In this document: one piece after another, positions 1 through 14,400 of the stretch
How positions within the stretch are numbered: the first letter of the stretch is position 1
How the letters are laid out: each line of letters begins with the position of its first letter
NCBI RefSeq assembly: GCF_022458985.1
Contig: NC_061777.1
Span: forward strand, 11,931,668-11,995,667
From: Mugil cephalus
Taxonomy: Eukaryota; Chordata; Actinopteri; Mugiliformes; Mugilidae
DNA length: 64,000 bases
Reading direction: 5' to 3'
Program-made: the position numbers and the translations under genes
Notes under the pieces: generated by a model
The model's database searches: none
What the model saw: only the letters and a program-made list of their open reading frames with translations
What the model was told of the DNA's origin: nothing

Positions 1-397
1 AATTAATCGTAATGTTTGAATTCGCTGGCACACTCTCCTGAAACAATGCAGAGAAGGACTTGATATGGATCATGTGTAGCATTTGACGCTCGTCTGTTGA
101 CTGTACTCAAGGCTTTACTGTGTGCTTCACCGTTGGTCACATTGAAACACATTCCAAGTTTTTAACAAATATTTGCAAATTATGTTATCATCACTTTGAA
201 TGGGGAAGCTGGCTGTGTTTGGTGAAGGGCTGAAACACTACGGATGAGTTAGAATCAGCCTCGGGGCTCAGTGGAAAAATTGTTAACCATTAAACCTCCT
301 TCAAAAACACCTCCTCCGATCATAATGTGTACAGCTTATAAGATTCATACAACTTAACTCTTTACTGAGGGTTTCTGATGCTGAATTACAATGAGAT

Positions 398-422
398 CAA
401 CCACACACACACACACACACAC
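398..422. repeat. (CA)n microsatellite
   Basis: Uninterrupted CA dinucleotide run of about 12 units; a second one lies at about 770-795. Confidence 0.9.
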
Positions 423-1696
423 GGTTCCTGTCCTTGTGTGCTGCTGTGACATGCAGCCTATACACACACGTCTTTGTCAGGCCCTTCTTTGTGGACTTGT
501 ACCTTTTCAGGGGAGCCATTCTGTCCCTCAGTGGGACCACCAGCGAGTTAGAGAAGCTGCCAAGTCGGACTCTGGCACTAATTGGCTGCACTATTAGGGG
601 CCCACAGAGCCACACTTTGACTACAGAAATAAGCTCGTCACTGAAGGTGGAAGTTGGGCATGGCGCCTGCGTGGATGCGTGAGACGGAGAGAGGCAGAGA
701 GATTTGTAATCAGGCGTCTCCTCTGATGAACATGAGAAACCTGCGGAAACAGTTCAGATATCGCCACCCGGCACACACACACACACACACACACACTCAC
801 ATCCATCCTTCCATCCTTTGACCAGTTAATTGGTTGGAGGGTGATGGTGTTTGTGGGGGTGGTTGGAGGGAATGGGGGGTGGTTGGGAGGGGGGTCTTTT
901 GTCTGATGCACTTCAGCCGCTCTGATTGACAGCAGGGACAGGAAGTGAGGGCGTGGGGCTTAGAGAGGAAAAGAGCTTTTCTCTCTACGCTGCCTTCCTC
1001 AGATTAACATTCTCCTCCACCTCTCGAAATTCCTCTCATCCTCCTCTCTGCTCTCTCTCTCTCTCTCTCTCCTTCCTCTGCCACGACTTTCCTCCCCTCC
1101 GCATCCTTCTCTCCACTTACATCCATTTACATTCAGCATTGTGCGCTACTTGTTTTCGCTGCATTTTCGCTGGCTTCTTGTTTCCTGCCTTTCGCCTTGT
1201 TTATTTCCTCAAATGCAAGATTATGTTACTTGGGGGCACTTAAGCAGTGGAGGTACACGGCTAAACAGATGCTTATACAAGTGTGCGACTGTCATGCAGT
1301 GATTGAGTATCTACTTATGCCCTATTACCAGAAATAAATCAACTCAAACCAAACCCGCGCGCTGCTTCGTGGACTTGAGCAGGTAGTGGTGCGGATGCAT
1401 TTTTCACAGGTTAATCGTCAGACTCGTGTCGTAAAGGTTTAATACTACTGATGGCTCCTGGCCAATAAAACACAATCATTTTAGGGTCATAAAGAGTGAA
1501 CTGAGTGCTTTCCTGCTCCAAGAGACTGATTGAGGGGAAAACAAGAAACTCGAAACACTGCATTATCAGATTTGGAAAATGGGACACAAGTCTCTTGTGT
1601 GTTAGTCTCTGCAGACACACAGTTTTGACATTGTTTAATATTTTTTTGTTCGCTACATTTTTTGAAAAATGGTTTTGAAAAAAAGGTTCACCCGCA

Positions 1697-2200
1697 AAAC
1701 ATTAAAACCACCGGGAGAGTAAGTAACATTGACCATCTTGAGACAATTCAGTGTTCTGCTGGGAAACTTTGGGACCAGGCATTAATGTGGATGTTACTTA
1801 GACATGTACCACCCACCTAGACCAGACCAGGCACCCCCACCACATAGCAATTACACTCCTTGACGGCAGCAGCCATCCCCAACAGGATGCAGCCTGACAC
1901 AGATACACACACAAAACGGTTAAGGAACAACTCAGAAAACATGGAAAAACAGCACAAAGTGTTGTCCTGGCCTCCAAATTCACGAGATCCCAAGCTGTTC
2001 AAGTATCTGTGGGGTGATCTGCAGAGGCCCCTCCCCTCAAGTCACAGGACCCAAAGACCCCCCCACTAACAACATCCTGTGACACCACAGGACACCCTCA
2101 AAAGGACCATATCTGTTCTCTGATGAGTCACAACTGTTTTGGAGGCACAAGGGCGACCTAGTGCAATATTAGCCAGGTGGTCATAATAATATGCCAGATC
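1697..2200. mobile_element. MITE-like DNA element, copy 1 (degenerate)
   Basis: Shares long stretches with the better preserved copy at 34471-34968, including the phrases 'gctgggaaactt', 'ttagacatgtaccaccca' and 'caggacccaaagacccccc'. The end motifs (GTACACCGATCAG and its complement) are worn here. The end sequence resembles that of teleost Tc1/mariner-type elements, but no transposase frame is visible, so it would be non-autonomous. Confidence 0.65.
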
Positions 2201-3399
2201 GATACATATACATATTTATGTGTTTTTTATTATGTTGCACTTACGCTGCAATCTCATTTTAAGAGTTTGGTCGTAGAAACTTCCTGGGCTGGGATGGGAT
2301 GGATGGATGGATAGAAGACGGCTGTTTTCACATTCAACCGAAAAAAATATATCTGGCAAAAGTTCCTCTCTTATTCTAAGCAAACAGCTGTATGGATTTT
2401 CAAACATACCTGGAGGGGATGTTTTAAGACATGACCTTGAAACAGATTTGTCGATGTGAAAAAAAAAATTTAAAAAAATCTCCACGTGTCATAGAAACAT
2501 GTGAAGTCTGTATACAATATGTGACTGCAGTATTAAAAAATACCTTCCCTTTTCTTTTCCAAGCTTGTTTCTTAAGACGCCGATGACATACCGACATGAG
2601 CGCTGAAAGAGTTGTTTGTTCAGTCACTGTTCCTTGACTCCACACTGACTGTGGATGAAGCAATTTCCTTTATTATACAGGAGACCTTTCAGAAGATGAT
2701 ATATTTGAGCAGTCTGAGCCAGTTGATACTTGCTGATTTTTGTAGCAAATTTGAGTTGTTAACAGCGCTGATGGGGGGAGAAAAGACGAAATTTCATTCT
2801 CATAAGACTGGAAAACAGAGTGAAATGTTTTACCACTGAAGCTTCACATTAAAATTGGTAGGATATTAAAAACAGATGTTTGTATGTTGATTTGGTCTCT
2901 TGTCATGTGCTCTAAACTGTTTTTAGAAGAATTTTTTTTTTTTTTTTTACTGTGGACAAGAGGAAAACTGAGCTTTGAACTGAACTGCTTTAACAACTGT
3001 GTATCTCTTTATGGATAAAATATTAACTGATATTTTTCTCACTCAAGAGACTGAGGGATATGATGGACAACCTTTCAGTGGAATGCGTGGAGCACCAAAA
3101 ACATCAGGATTTGTTTTATGCAGGTCCTCTTTAATGCAGTTGCCAATTTCTGTCAGAGTTATAAAGATATACATCTCTGGAAGAACAGCCCCCTCCCCCC
3201 TCCACCCGCCCGGCAATGCTTTTGGTTTTGTCTGCCAATCATAGCACTTCTCCCGTAACTCAGTCAGGATCCATCACAGCCGCTTGCATCAAAGTGTGGA
3301 GAGATGTGTCTTCATGAGGTCGAATGTGAATTTAATGGTCATTCGGATGAGACATCTGAACTAACGCACCAAACAAACAGTCAAGTCAAACGCAGCAGT

Positions 3400-5469
3400 T
3401 TAAAGTTTCAACATTTTATTTCCCAGCATTTCATAGCTTCACAATCAACTTAAAATAAGTTGCCTCCTGCGCTTGTTCACCTCCAAACACGCGTAACATA
3501 AGAAGCCCAGCACTACGTCGCCACAAACCTCTACGAGGAAAAAAAAAAACTACAAAAAAAAAAAAAAAAACATAAACACACTATTGCACAACGTATATCC
3601 CTTACACACAGAAAAGTGACCTGTCTTTGTTTCATGGGCAACATTTGAAACGAAGTGAAAGACAGAAAAAGAGGGTTTTAGAAGGAATAAGAGTGAGACA
3701 GAGAATTATTGGGGGGACGGAGGGGGGAGTGAAGGACAGTGAGAGTGAGTAATCAAATTGAAAGAAGAAACACACTTTAAGAGCATTAGCCGAGCTGAAT
3801 AATGGAATAACTTAAACCCCTGCACGCACGCACACAGACACATGCACACAAACGCTGAAAATAACTCATATACATACAGGATGCAAACTAGAAACAACAC
3901 TTAATAAATTAAAAAAAAATAGCCATGCTTTAGCTATTTATACAAACGTAACAGAAACATACATCTGCATGAAAAAAAAACAACTATTTTTTACTCTTCG
4001 TATTCATACACAGCACCATCTGTTTTTATGGGTCTTTCCTAAGCAAATCCACAAAACGTACACAGAGGAGGAAAACGGATAAAAAGGAAACTGAATTCCA
4101 GTCTAATCTTTAAAACATTACAGCAACGTTACCACAAGCTTTGGGCTGGGCTCAGAGACGGTCAAACTACTTATGAGGTGACTGAAGTTGAGGTTTGCAA
4201 ACTGTGACATGTAAAGTGTTTAGTTTTTTTTCCTCTCAGTTTATTTATCTTCGTTTTGCATGTATAGAGTTTGCCCAAAGTGCAACAGGGTCTCCTGCTC
4301 TCCGCAGCTCATGCGTCTTGTTCACTGCTACTGTATAATACTATTAGAAACAAAACAGAAAAAGGCCGACAGTGTCAACAGTGCATGTGGACGTTATACA
4401 TTCCATCTAAATGTTTTACTGCTGTGCGTGATGTAGAAACTCAAACCCAACCAGTGTTAGTTATATGTGCGTTTCATGTATTTTACAAGGTTTGTCTTTA
4501 TAAAGACATTGACATTCTAGTGTGATATAAATAGTTTCAGTTTTGGATAAAGCAAGGCAAACGGCACACGGGTGATCCGACGATGTGCACTGTGGTTGAA
4601 CGGGGATGGGTTACAGGGTGGTGGGGGGGCGACGGGGGGGAGGAGGAGTGAGGTCACAGCTGCAGTTGCATCAGAGTATTTTTTGTTTTAGTTTTTTTCT
4701 GCATGAGACACTTGTTAAGATTTGATAGCTGTTTGGTCAAACGTGTCCCTTTTTACACGCTGAGACTTGGCTTGTCAGAAAAAAAGAAAGCAGGAAGGAA
4801 GGAAGGAAGGAAGAAGGAAGGAGGGGCTAAACCAGCTGACGGAGTAAAGTGCAAGGTAAGACGGGGTAAGGAAGGAAAGGAAATAAGAAGGCAGGTCGGT
4901 TGGATCTCTAAGCTGGAGTAGATCCAGTTTCCCCACAATCACCTGGAGGAGTGCTTCAATCAAACACAGTGTCACAGGTGAGAGGGGTTTTCAAAAACTA
5001 CACAAGCCGCTGGCTCTATAATAACTACCACAGCCTTGCACAGGAGCCTAACTGTAAGATCGGCTGATGAGTGAGTGGACAAGTGTTCAAGTCTCATCAT
5101 CGGCGGTGTACAGTGTTTGCAGATTTGGGTAGCGATATGTGAATCTCAGAGGCTATATGGTGTCTAAGGTCAAGGCTTGCAGCTCAGTAAGGTTATAATA
5201 TAGTGGTGAAAGGTGAAAACATTCATTAAAAGCCATCCTGATTCTTAGCGCGGCTTCAGGAGCAACGCGTCGGCTCCACTAGGGGACGTGCACCTGACGT
5301 GTGTCAAGTGCCTTTACTTTAATAGGGTGCACATTTAAGATGAGTGGGGTTTTTTTTGACTTTATCTCCCGTCAGATATTTTCTACATGGTTTAGATCCG
5401 CTAACAACCCAGGCACTGGCCGATTACAAGCTCAGACTGCCAGCTTTAGAGGAGATGAACGCCTCAGCA
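3400..5469 (-). other. agtpbp1: agtpbp1 3' UTR (inferred)
   Basis: This stretch lies immediately downstream of the agtpbp1 stop codon (5472-5470, minus strand). A minus-strand AATAAA (TTTATT at 3415-3420) is a plausible poly(A) signal, giving a 3' UTR of about 2 kb. It contains A/T-rich tracts (a long poly-A run on the plus strand near 3540-3570) and a GGAA/GAAG simple repeat near 4793-4825. The exact end is not determinable from sequence. Confidence 0.5.
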
Positions 5470-8400
5470 CTAGTCCCTGTGGTTACTCTCCGAGTCTGAC
5501 AAGTGTTCGAGGTGATCGGGATTCTCGTAGATTTCGCCTCCGTTCTCGGGCTCCGCGTCCTCATCGTTGCTCTCGGCGCTGTAGTCTATCGGCTCCAGAC
5601 AGGGCGGCTCATCCTCGTCCATCAGATAGGTGGTGGGGCAGCTGCTGTATAACAAGATAAACAAACAAAAAGGAAAAAGAAGAGATAGATGTCAGATGTA
5701 ATGGATATTTCCCTGTAAGTAAATGAATAGACGATCACAGGCCGTCCTTATAAAATTTGTTTTATGAGGCCCATTCTTGAAGCATGCCAGAGACGTCCAT
5801 AAAAAACTGACAATTTGCTCAATCCTTTGGATAAATACTAGTTCTCTTAAAGATGTTTGCTGGTCTATTCATTATCTAAAATTGACAGCTTTTGTTTTTA
5901 AAAGTCAAAGATGTTCAGGAAAAAAAGGAACGGCATAAAATTTTAATTTTGAGAAGGTGGAAGCAGAGAATTTCTTGTTGACTTTATTATTCGATCATGG
6001 GCAGAAACGTCCCCCACCCCTACAAGACACGCTGCAAATTAATCTTCTGTCCATCAACGAATGGAATAATAGTTTCCAGCTTTATATAATGGATATAATA
6101 ATAATAATAATAATAATAATAAATGAAAACATATATAATTGCTGAAAATGTTAAATTACCACAAAATACAAGCCGTTAACTAACGCTGCTTGCGTGCTCG
6201 GACCAAAGAGGCTGTTTTTTTTTTCCCCTTTCTTTTTTTTTTTTTCCTATGGGTCTTAATGGTTAAATGGTTGCTGGTTCTTTGAGGTTTTAGTGGCTTT
6301 AGTGGGTTTTTAATGGTGTTAATGGTCTGAAATGTGATCCCAGGGAGACAGTCGATCAGGGGGCTCAGACAATGATCTCCCACCAAGCTCACCAGAGTGT
6401 GAGTGCATGAGAGAGGCAGAGATACAGAGAAATGGCGCGTCCGTATTTGTACAGTAAATGTCTATGTGTGTGTGTTTGTGCGTGCGTAATGATGTGGATG
6501 GGCAGCGTGTTGTCCGAACAGATAATGAAAGTTGTGCGTCAACCATTATTGGCCATTATCGAAACCCATTTTTTCCCTTTCTTCTGCATCCACCACAGTT
6601 GCATTCATCTCCACGCACAGCCCCTCTTAATATACCGATAAATATATATGAACGTCATTTCTCCGATTACCTCCATGTCTTTAAAATCTTTCCGTCTTCC
6701 TGAAACGAACACAAAAACAGCCCCCATGGCTGCATCCATCCATTTGCGAACTCCGAGACACCCGGTTATTTGCAGACGCCTCCCAATTGCTAGAATATCA
6801 TTGCTATGATGACCTCTTAAATGGTAAGTGGTACCATACCAAGCCCCATGCATAAAACCATAAATCCAGGATGAGAGCTAGCAATCCCAAAGGGTACTTG
6901 CACAAACACACACATACACAACAACCAGAACACTTCTGGACTCCCTTAATGATCAGACACATAAATGATGAATGAATATATCAATATGAGAGTAGAGTAG
7001 GTTAGTAAGAGAGAGAGAAAGAGAGACGGGGACGTAAACGTTAAGTGGTTTCGAGTATAAAGCCGCTCTTCCGAATCAACTGCTTTAACAAACCTTTGGA
7101 GAAGACAACGCTGGTGTTTTAAACTTCAGATAATGTTTGTGGTCACAGCGTGGGTTTAACCAAGTTTAATAATTCATTGACACAGCTGAAGTAACCACAA
7201 TCAGATCTGTGAAAACCTCATATTTCTAAACTGATAATTTCAATGGAGGTGATCAGATGGTATGTGGTGATTTTATTTATTTATTTTTATTTTTTTTTAG
7301 AAAGGAAGAACAGTTGTGCTGACTCACTGAGGTCTGATGTCATTTCTTAAAATATAGATGAAGACTTCAGTGCGACTGCCATTTTTGAATTAATCTGTAT
7401 TCAGACACAGATCCTCAGTTTAGCAGTGAGAGTACATTTATCTTTTTATCCATACACTCCTCATTTTAAAAAACATCCTGCAGCCACAGTAATATAAAAA
7501 AGGCATCACTTATACACACTTAAAAGAAATGTGTATATTCCAAATAGCAATTCATTTCAGACAACAATAATAATAGTCTACACTATCTATGGATTATGCT
7601 ATAAAATGTCTGAAAATAACCTAAAACATCTATGGTAATTGGCCAGAACCGATTTAAGCCATAGTCCTGTACAAAGCAAACATGTTGTGACCCCTTTACA
7701 GTTTGTAAACAGTGTGACTTTTTTGAGGGGCGGGGCTTAACTGGAGGCAAAACACCTCAAACACTATAGCTTGTAAATGGCCGTTACCATATTTCAACAA
7801 ACTGTTTTGGCAAGAATGGACGAGGAAAACACATGTTTTAGAGAATATACTAATATACTAATATATCTCTGCGACTATGAGTGTTATTTTAAAAAGTTGA
7901 CTACGTTAACTGACCTCTACACTCTCACTCTGTGGATGATTTGACCAAAGAAGGACACAGAGGGGACAAAGTCTGGTCTGTCTTTATCAAGTGAAGCCTC
8001 TCCAACAAAGATATTATTACAAGAAGTAAGCTGAACCACTGTGGAGGGTAACGTAGTAAATACAACTTCAGCTTGGACACCGCTCAAACACGTTAGCTAG
8101 CGACATTAGCATTAACATGCAACAAGAATCCCCAAACAATGATTAACCTAAACGTAACTTGAGTCACAATTTATTCTAACCCATAATGTTATCCAGGCTG
8201 AAACTGATGATGCATTACATATTAATCTTGTCTGACAAGAATTGTGCATGTTGTTGGTTTTCTCACTCCAATCCTTTCTTTTAATTGCTAAAGCCAAAAC
8301 AAAGTTGTCTGCGACTGGCAGTGGCTTCTATGTAATTAAACTTCAACTCAGTGTTTTTGATGTTTCGGTTTTGGGAGCCAAAAATACAGCAAGACGACAC

Positions 8401-11400
8401 TTGTTCATCTTGAAGACGAACAAGTGTTCACCTCAAGCCTCCTTGTGTTTTGCCTCCGGCTAACGACGTGACGTCACGGTGACGTAGGCCATGAAGGAGT
8501 CTGATTTATCTTACAGCTGCATGAAGGACATATCGCAGCCATCCCTAGAAAGCACTGACACTAAAGTCGATGAAGACTCTCGCTGTGTTTCCATTACCCC
8601 TTGAAATGTGCAAAAAGTTCATTTGAGGTCCATCGTCTCGCGCAAAGAGAATTTAAGAGAATTATTCACAAAACACCTTTCAGTGGAAACACATACAGTA
8701 AATGTAGCTTTTGTTGTGTTGCTTTTATTCTGCAAAAAACTATAATGGAAACAGAGCTACTGTGCAAAACTATGCAGTCTAGACTGCGTAAAATGTATAG
8801 AGACGTTTCTAATGTGTAATCCCAGTTTTATGCTCCATCTGAGAGAAAAAAAATAACCCTACTGCAATTATTCATACCCATTCCCCTCTCACTTCATTAT
8901 TTTCATCACACATGATCATTGATAGAATTTCAACGATGCTCAGGGCAGCCTTGCATAAATGCAGGCCTTCATTTGTTTCTCGAGTAGTGCTTCAGAGGAG
9001 AGCCAGAGTGACAGTCACAGTGTTGAGTATCAGTGCCGTGGGGGGGGAAACGTGTTTGGCAGTAATGAGCATGTTTTGCACAGATAAAAAAAAAAAGAAA
9101 GAAAAGATAAAAGTCGGTGTCTCTGTTACTGTTTTCTTCTAGGAACAGCAACATTTTTTAATTATCTTATATCGAATATTGGATCAGATATATTGGTACT
9201 ATTGAATGAGGTTAACAATAATGCATTTACCAAGCTGCTGTTATATTTCTGAAAAAGAAAAAACTACAGACTACATTCCTTAGCAGTGCATAGCTATAAG
9301 TGGTGTGGCTGTCTTTGTAGTTTGTTCCATGTTACTGACCTGACGACTTTAGAGTGAGTCCCAATGATATCGCTTTCCAAATCCAGCAGGTGTTGGTGGT
9401 TGCGGAGAGCCGTCAGCCTCTTCAGCCTCAGCAAGGCCACACAAAACTGAGCTCCCATCTCCTCCAGCTCTTCGGTGCCAAGATGAAGACCCTGGAGAAG
9501 ACAAGTATATCAAAGAAAGGAAAACACCAATACGTTCACCATATAAAAAAATAATAAAAAAAAAAAATCACAAAAACACCACATGAGACGCACAAACTTG
9601 CATGAACTTCAAAATATACAGAACTATTCAAAAGAACTGTGATGGTCGAACTGAACTCTGCTTTAACTCGGCTGCTGTGGGTTTTTACAGCTGCTCTGGA
9701 GCCTGGGGACGAAGCCATTGTCCATCTTCAAACGCCCCAATTCTCAATGCTGCAAAGCAGTTGGTGGGAAAACTTTTCATGTAGAAAAACGCTAAAGCAT
9801 TTCATTTCCAGGAAGCAAATATTCAAAGGGATATGTACCCACTGCAACCCAGGCAACATTTGCACAGCACTGCTAGATCCTATAAGTAAAATGAGACTTG
9901 CTTTAAAGACACACACTCACAGACATACGAAACTATTCCCCAACTCAGCCAAAAAAACTTCCATGTTATTTTTGCTTCCAGAGCAGTTCAAAGGTACATC
10001 TTAACTTGTCCTGACCACAGAGATAGCCAGCCACAGTCCAGCCTTAGACATTAGGTCCTGCACATCTGGACAAATACTTTCACACAAGCCGGTGGGGGCG
10101 CTAATCACCCCCAAAATGGCTTCCCAGTAGCCCACATGTGTTAGATGTTGACATTGGCAGAATTCAGTAGGAAGGAAATCAGCTGGAATAGAAAGCCGTG
10201 GGTAGAAAGGAGAAAATGGGTAGAAACTCAACCAAGGGAAGGAGGAGAATGAATATAGATAAAAGCAATGATAAAATGGAAAAAAGGCCCCACAGCTCCA
10301 CCTGCTGGACATTTGGAGATTTATGGGAAGCTCCCTCTTATTTACAGGAAAAAAACGAAAAAAAAAAAAAAGATCTACTAGTAGAGAAAATAATTCACTG
10401 TATCATTCATAAAGAACAAAACATGATTACAAATTCAAAGGAAAACTTAACTGTAGGTTAATTGTTAGGAATATTAACAACAGTATTGTGTTTTATATGT
10501 CAAGACCCAATATGACCTTACTGTACCTTATATATGCCTTGGTCACAGCCACAGAGGGTGCTCTCCATGGTGTAGCTGCGTTGTACTCCAATCTCTCTCC
10601 ACACAACCACACGGGCGGTTGACTCTTTGGAGCGCTCCACAACAAAACTGCAGCTAGCCATGCTGAAGGCCGGAGCGATCTGGGACAGGATCTTAGGAAG
10701 CTCCTGAAAAAAAAAAAACATAAAAACATTGAAGATGTCTGAGTGTTTTTGTGTAAGTGTGTGTGTGTGGAAGATGATACCTACAAAACAGACAGGCCTA
10801 TGTGCAGAACAATACGCAGCGCTGCAAAATGGTGGTCTTTAGCCTAAAGCCTCATGTCCACTATAGATCTCTGCATTGCATTCTGCTTCTTTATTAGCAT
10901 TTTGCTCAGAGAGATATATATTTGCATTCCCAAATGCAGAGAAGAACAACAAACTCATTTCGGCCTGACCGCTTTGTTTGGTGAATGAAACGAAAAGGAC
11001 TTTACCCCTGCAGGGTATGATTCAAGAAGAGCTGGTAAAAACTGAGGAAGTAAAAGAAAAGAAAACTGACTGTATTTGCGGGAACATCTGGCAAAGATGT
11101 ATATAAATTAGGAAATTACACTAGATGAGAAAATCCAAAGGCATCGAAAGGTAGTTAATTTTAATGTTATGATACAATGCTCTGAGGGAAACACTTGATC
11201 TGAAAGCCAATTGATACTCTGTGTTGGACAGACTTAGAGCTTGATTTAAAATACCTGATACTTTATATTAAAGGATAACTTAATGAATGCGATTTGATCC
11301 AGAAATAGAAAGGAATCCAGAGCGAGGTAGAGTACTAAACTATTCTGTTTCTTTTGCAGAATTGTGGTTATGGTTGATGTGCGCGCATGTGTGTGAGGGT

Positions 11401-14400
11401 TCACCCGATATCCAAGGTCCTCCTGCAAGTCGGTCGACGTCGCTCTAATGTTGGACTGCCAGACTGTCTCCTTCACGCTGCAGCCGTACATGAACACGTT
11501 CTTCTTTCTGGAATGACCGTGGTAGTCGCAAAACACCTGTGCATTGATGCAAACACACAAATACACATGTGCATCCATAGAAAGGAAGCAGAGGGAAGAG
11601 GGAGTTTAGGATGAATACTGCATACTTTTTATTTATTCAATACGCTTGAGTAGTAAAGCAGACATCGTTTAAAAAAATAATGAACACAAAACTACCAATT
11701 GATGTAAATAAATGACAAAGTGGTGTCATGACTGGGTAAATCACAGATGTATCTGAACTAGAGATCGACCAATATGGATTTTTTAGGGCCGATACCGATG
11801 GCCAATACATGCTGCCGACTTTAGAGACAATATTTGGAGCCGATACTGCTTTGTCTCCCTCCATTTAAGTCTCAAATGAACCAAAAACATGAATATTTAA
11901 AGCTCATGCATACAAAATAAAAAATAAACAGGTAAGGAGTGGTAGACCACAAGGAGGGTGATTCTAGGGTCAGAAACGTCAGCTAGCAAACTCCTTCTTA
12001 AGAACAGTAAACATTAGGGCTGTTGCCAATGACTGTAATGTGTTGGTGCTGAGTGATAAAGTAAATAGATTTTTCTTTGGTAGTCGTTGAAAAAAAAAAA
12101 ATAACCAAAAGAAAAATGTTATTTCAACGACATGCAATTTCCAGCTTCCAGCGGCACGCACTTTGCTAGTGGGGGAGGGGCAATGTATGGGCTGCACAGA
12201 TCTGCAGTGTCTCCAGCAGCACAGGGCTGCCTGTGGATGTGCCTGTCTGTAAATCTTGCTGGGAGGGGAAAAAAAAATAAAAAATGTATTGGCGAATGCA
12301 GCCATGTATCGGCCAATACCGATCCCAGTAAAAAACGTAAATATCAAACCCAATATATCGGCCCGCCGGCCGGCATATTGGTCAATCTCTAATCTGACCT
12401 CGCAGAAGTTTATGGTTAAATAAAAGATTTGCTTTTGTTAAATTTAGTGGACGTGCGGCAAACAGGATGCACAGCTGAGCTCATGAACAAGAAGAGAAAA
12501 ATATCGCTGCCAAGTGCAAAATGGCCCAAAGTAATTCAAGTCCAGTTAATAAGAGGTCATACCAGCGGCGCCTTTTGTATGTGTGCAAGGTACTGCAGTA
12601 GGCTCTTAGTGTGGTAGATGGTGGGGTGGAGCTCAGGATTGGGATTCTGCCACTGTCGATTTAAATCCTCTCCACTCAGAGAACAACGATGACTATAGCA
12701 GGAAGGAGATGGCGGAAAGAAAAGGGGAAGGACAAAGAGTGGAAGACAAGAGAGCAACAGCTAGAGAATTCTTCAAGACAAGGTTTTATGAGCGTTAATA
12801 TGAATAAAGGTGTGACCATCGCACAGAGCCAGGTTCAGCAGCTGTGTGTGCCTTTAGTGTGTATACATGACAGTGTGTTAATTGCGTTCCAGCTCTTTTT
12901 TACTCACTTTCCGTTTATGACTCCATCAGGGTTGAGCATGGGGACTATCTTGAAGATGTAGGCCTCCCTCAAGCTGGCTGCCTGCGGACTGGCACTCATC
13001 AGGAACTCCAGCGTGCCCTTCATTACCCAGCTGGCATTGGTTTCTCCAGGGTGCACTCTGGCCGACAAGAAGATCAATGGACGATTCCCTGAAAAAGGAG
13101 AAAGAGGGAGAGCACGGCGCAAACACAGTGAGATGGAATGAGAAAAAAAAAAAAGATTTTTCAATTTAAAGTTTTTCACAGTTGAGAAACAGCATCATGA
13201 ACAACAGTGGACTAAAACCTATTTGGGAAATAATGCCATGCGCTGATACCTCAAGGCTGTTCTCGTGTAGTATTATTCATCTGAAAGGAGCATTTCTGAC
13301 AGTTATTAGAGAATTTCATCCTTTCTTTTTTCTTTTTTTTTTAGGGCCCAGTGAAGCTTTGCTAACTAATGACAGCTTGCTTGTGACGACATAATCTAAA
13401 TCAAGCATCCACTTACTACTGAGCCTGAAAGAGCAACATTTACTGGACTGTCCGCAGCTTTCAAGGGTGAACTCACATCATACGGGAAATTACAACATGT
13501 ATTTGTCAGTAAAGTGTGTTTGTTAAATGTTTCCATATTAGGGAGAATGACCAAAAGGAAAAAAAGAAAAATTGTTATTAGCCCACCAATGATCCCATCA
13601 CAGCTTCAAGATTTTGCAGCACATAATTGTTTTCTACTCTAAAATAACTCAGTTTGAGGTTTGTTCAGTTTATTTCATCTGGATAAATCTTCAATACCAG
13701 TACAAACAAGAACAATAGCATTCAGTTTATTTTGATTTACATTTCTAATTATTCTGTTGCGATAAGGGGATCGTAATTGGTCAATCTACAAAATGTTTTC
13801 CTGCTTTTCCAAGTTATATCAAAATCCTAAGGTTGCGCTACTCAGGTAAGATAATGTGTTGCGGGTAAATGAAGAGACACATGAACATAGAATGAATTCA
13901 CTTACTAAACTGACAGATGTGATAGTTGGAGTTGGACTCTGGCATGGCAGTGATGGTAAGAAGAGGGCAGGAGTTTCCCCCTAAGGTTTCACACAGCACG
14001 TCTTGTCTCAGGTAGATCTGGGGTGTCCTCAAAGTCTCCAGTTTGGACAAGTGCATCTGTATGCAATGACAAGTTATTTTTCCCTTATTAACACTGTAAT
14101 TGCACATCTTCCATTTCACTTGCTTAATAGCCATTAATTGGACCCCTTGTAATCACGTGACTCTGATTGGACTTCTCTGTTACCACTTTGACTTCCGCAA
14201 TCCAAAACTGCTTTAAATAGAAAAACTATTGACATACTCAGTGTGCAATTGCCCGAGAGTGCAGCAGTTATCCGAGCTCAGGTTTCAAGGACGAACAAAT
14301 GACAAAAGTATAGGAATAAAACAACAGAATCTATCGAGAGGCATGAGGGTTCAAAGTCATGGTCTGGGATGTTTAGCAGCAGCAGAATAAAGTGACAATT

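Larger units (their letters stand above)
1..3400. other. Intergenic region, no gene recognised
   Basis: No open frame here resembles a known protein or carries plausible splice sites. It holds two CA microsatellites (about 398-422 and 770-795), a CT-rich run near 1050-1070, a MITE-like repeat (about 1697-2200), a short GATG run near 2293-2312 and a T tract near 2931-2949. The small open frames overlap these simple repeats and look like chance. Confidence 0.6.

Noticed and set aside
926-1243. 105-codon plus-strand frame, possible small membrane protein
   Set aside because: Driven by CT-rich simple repeats. No homology, splice or promoter evidence.
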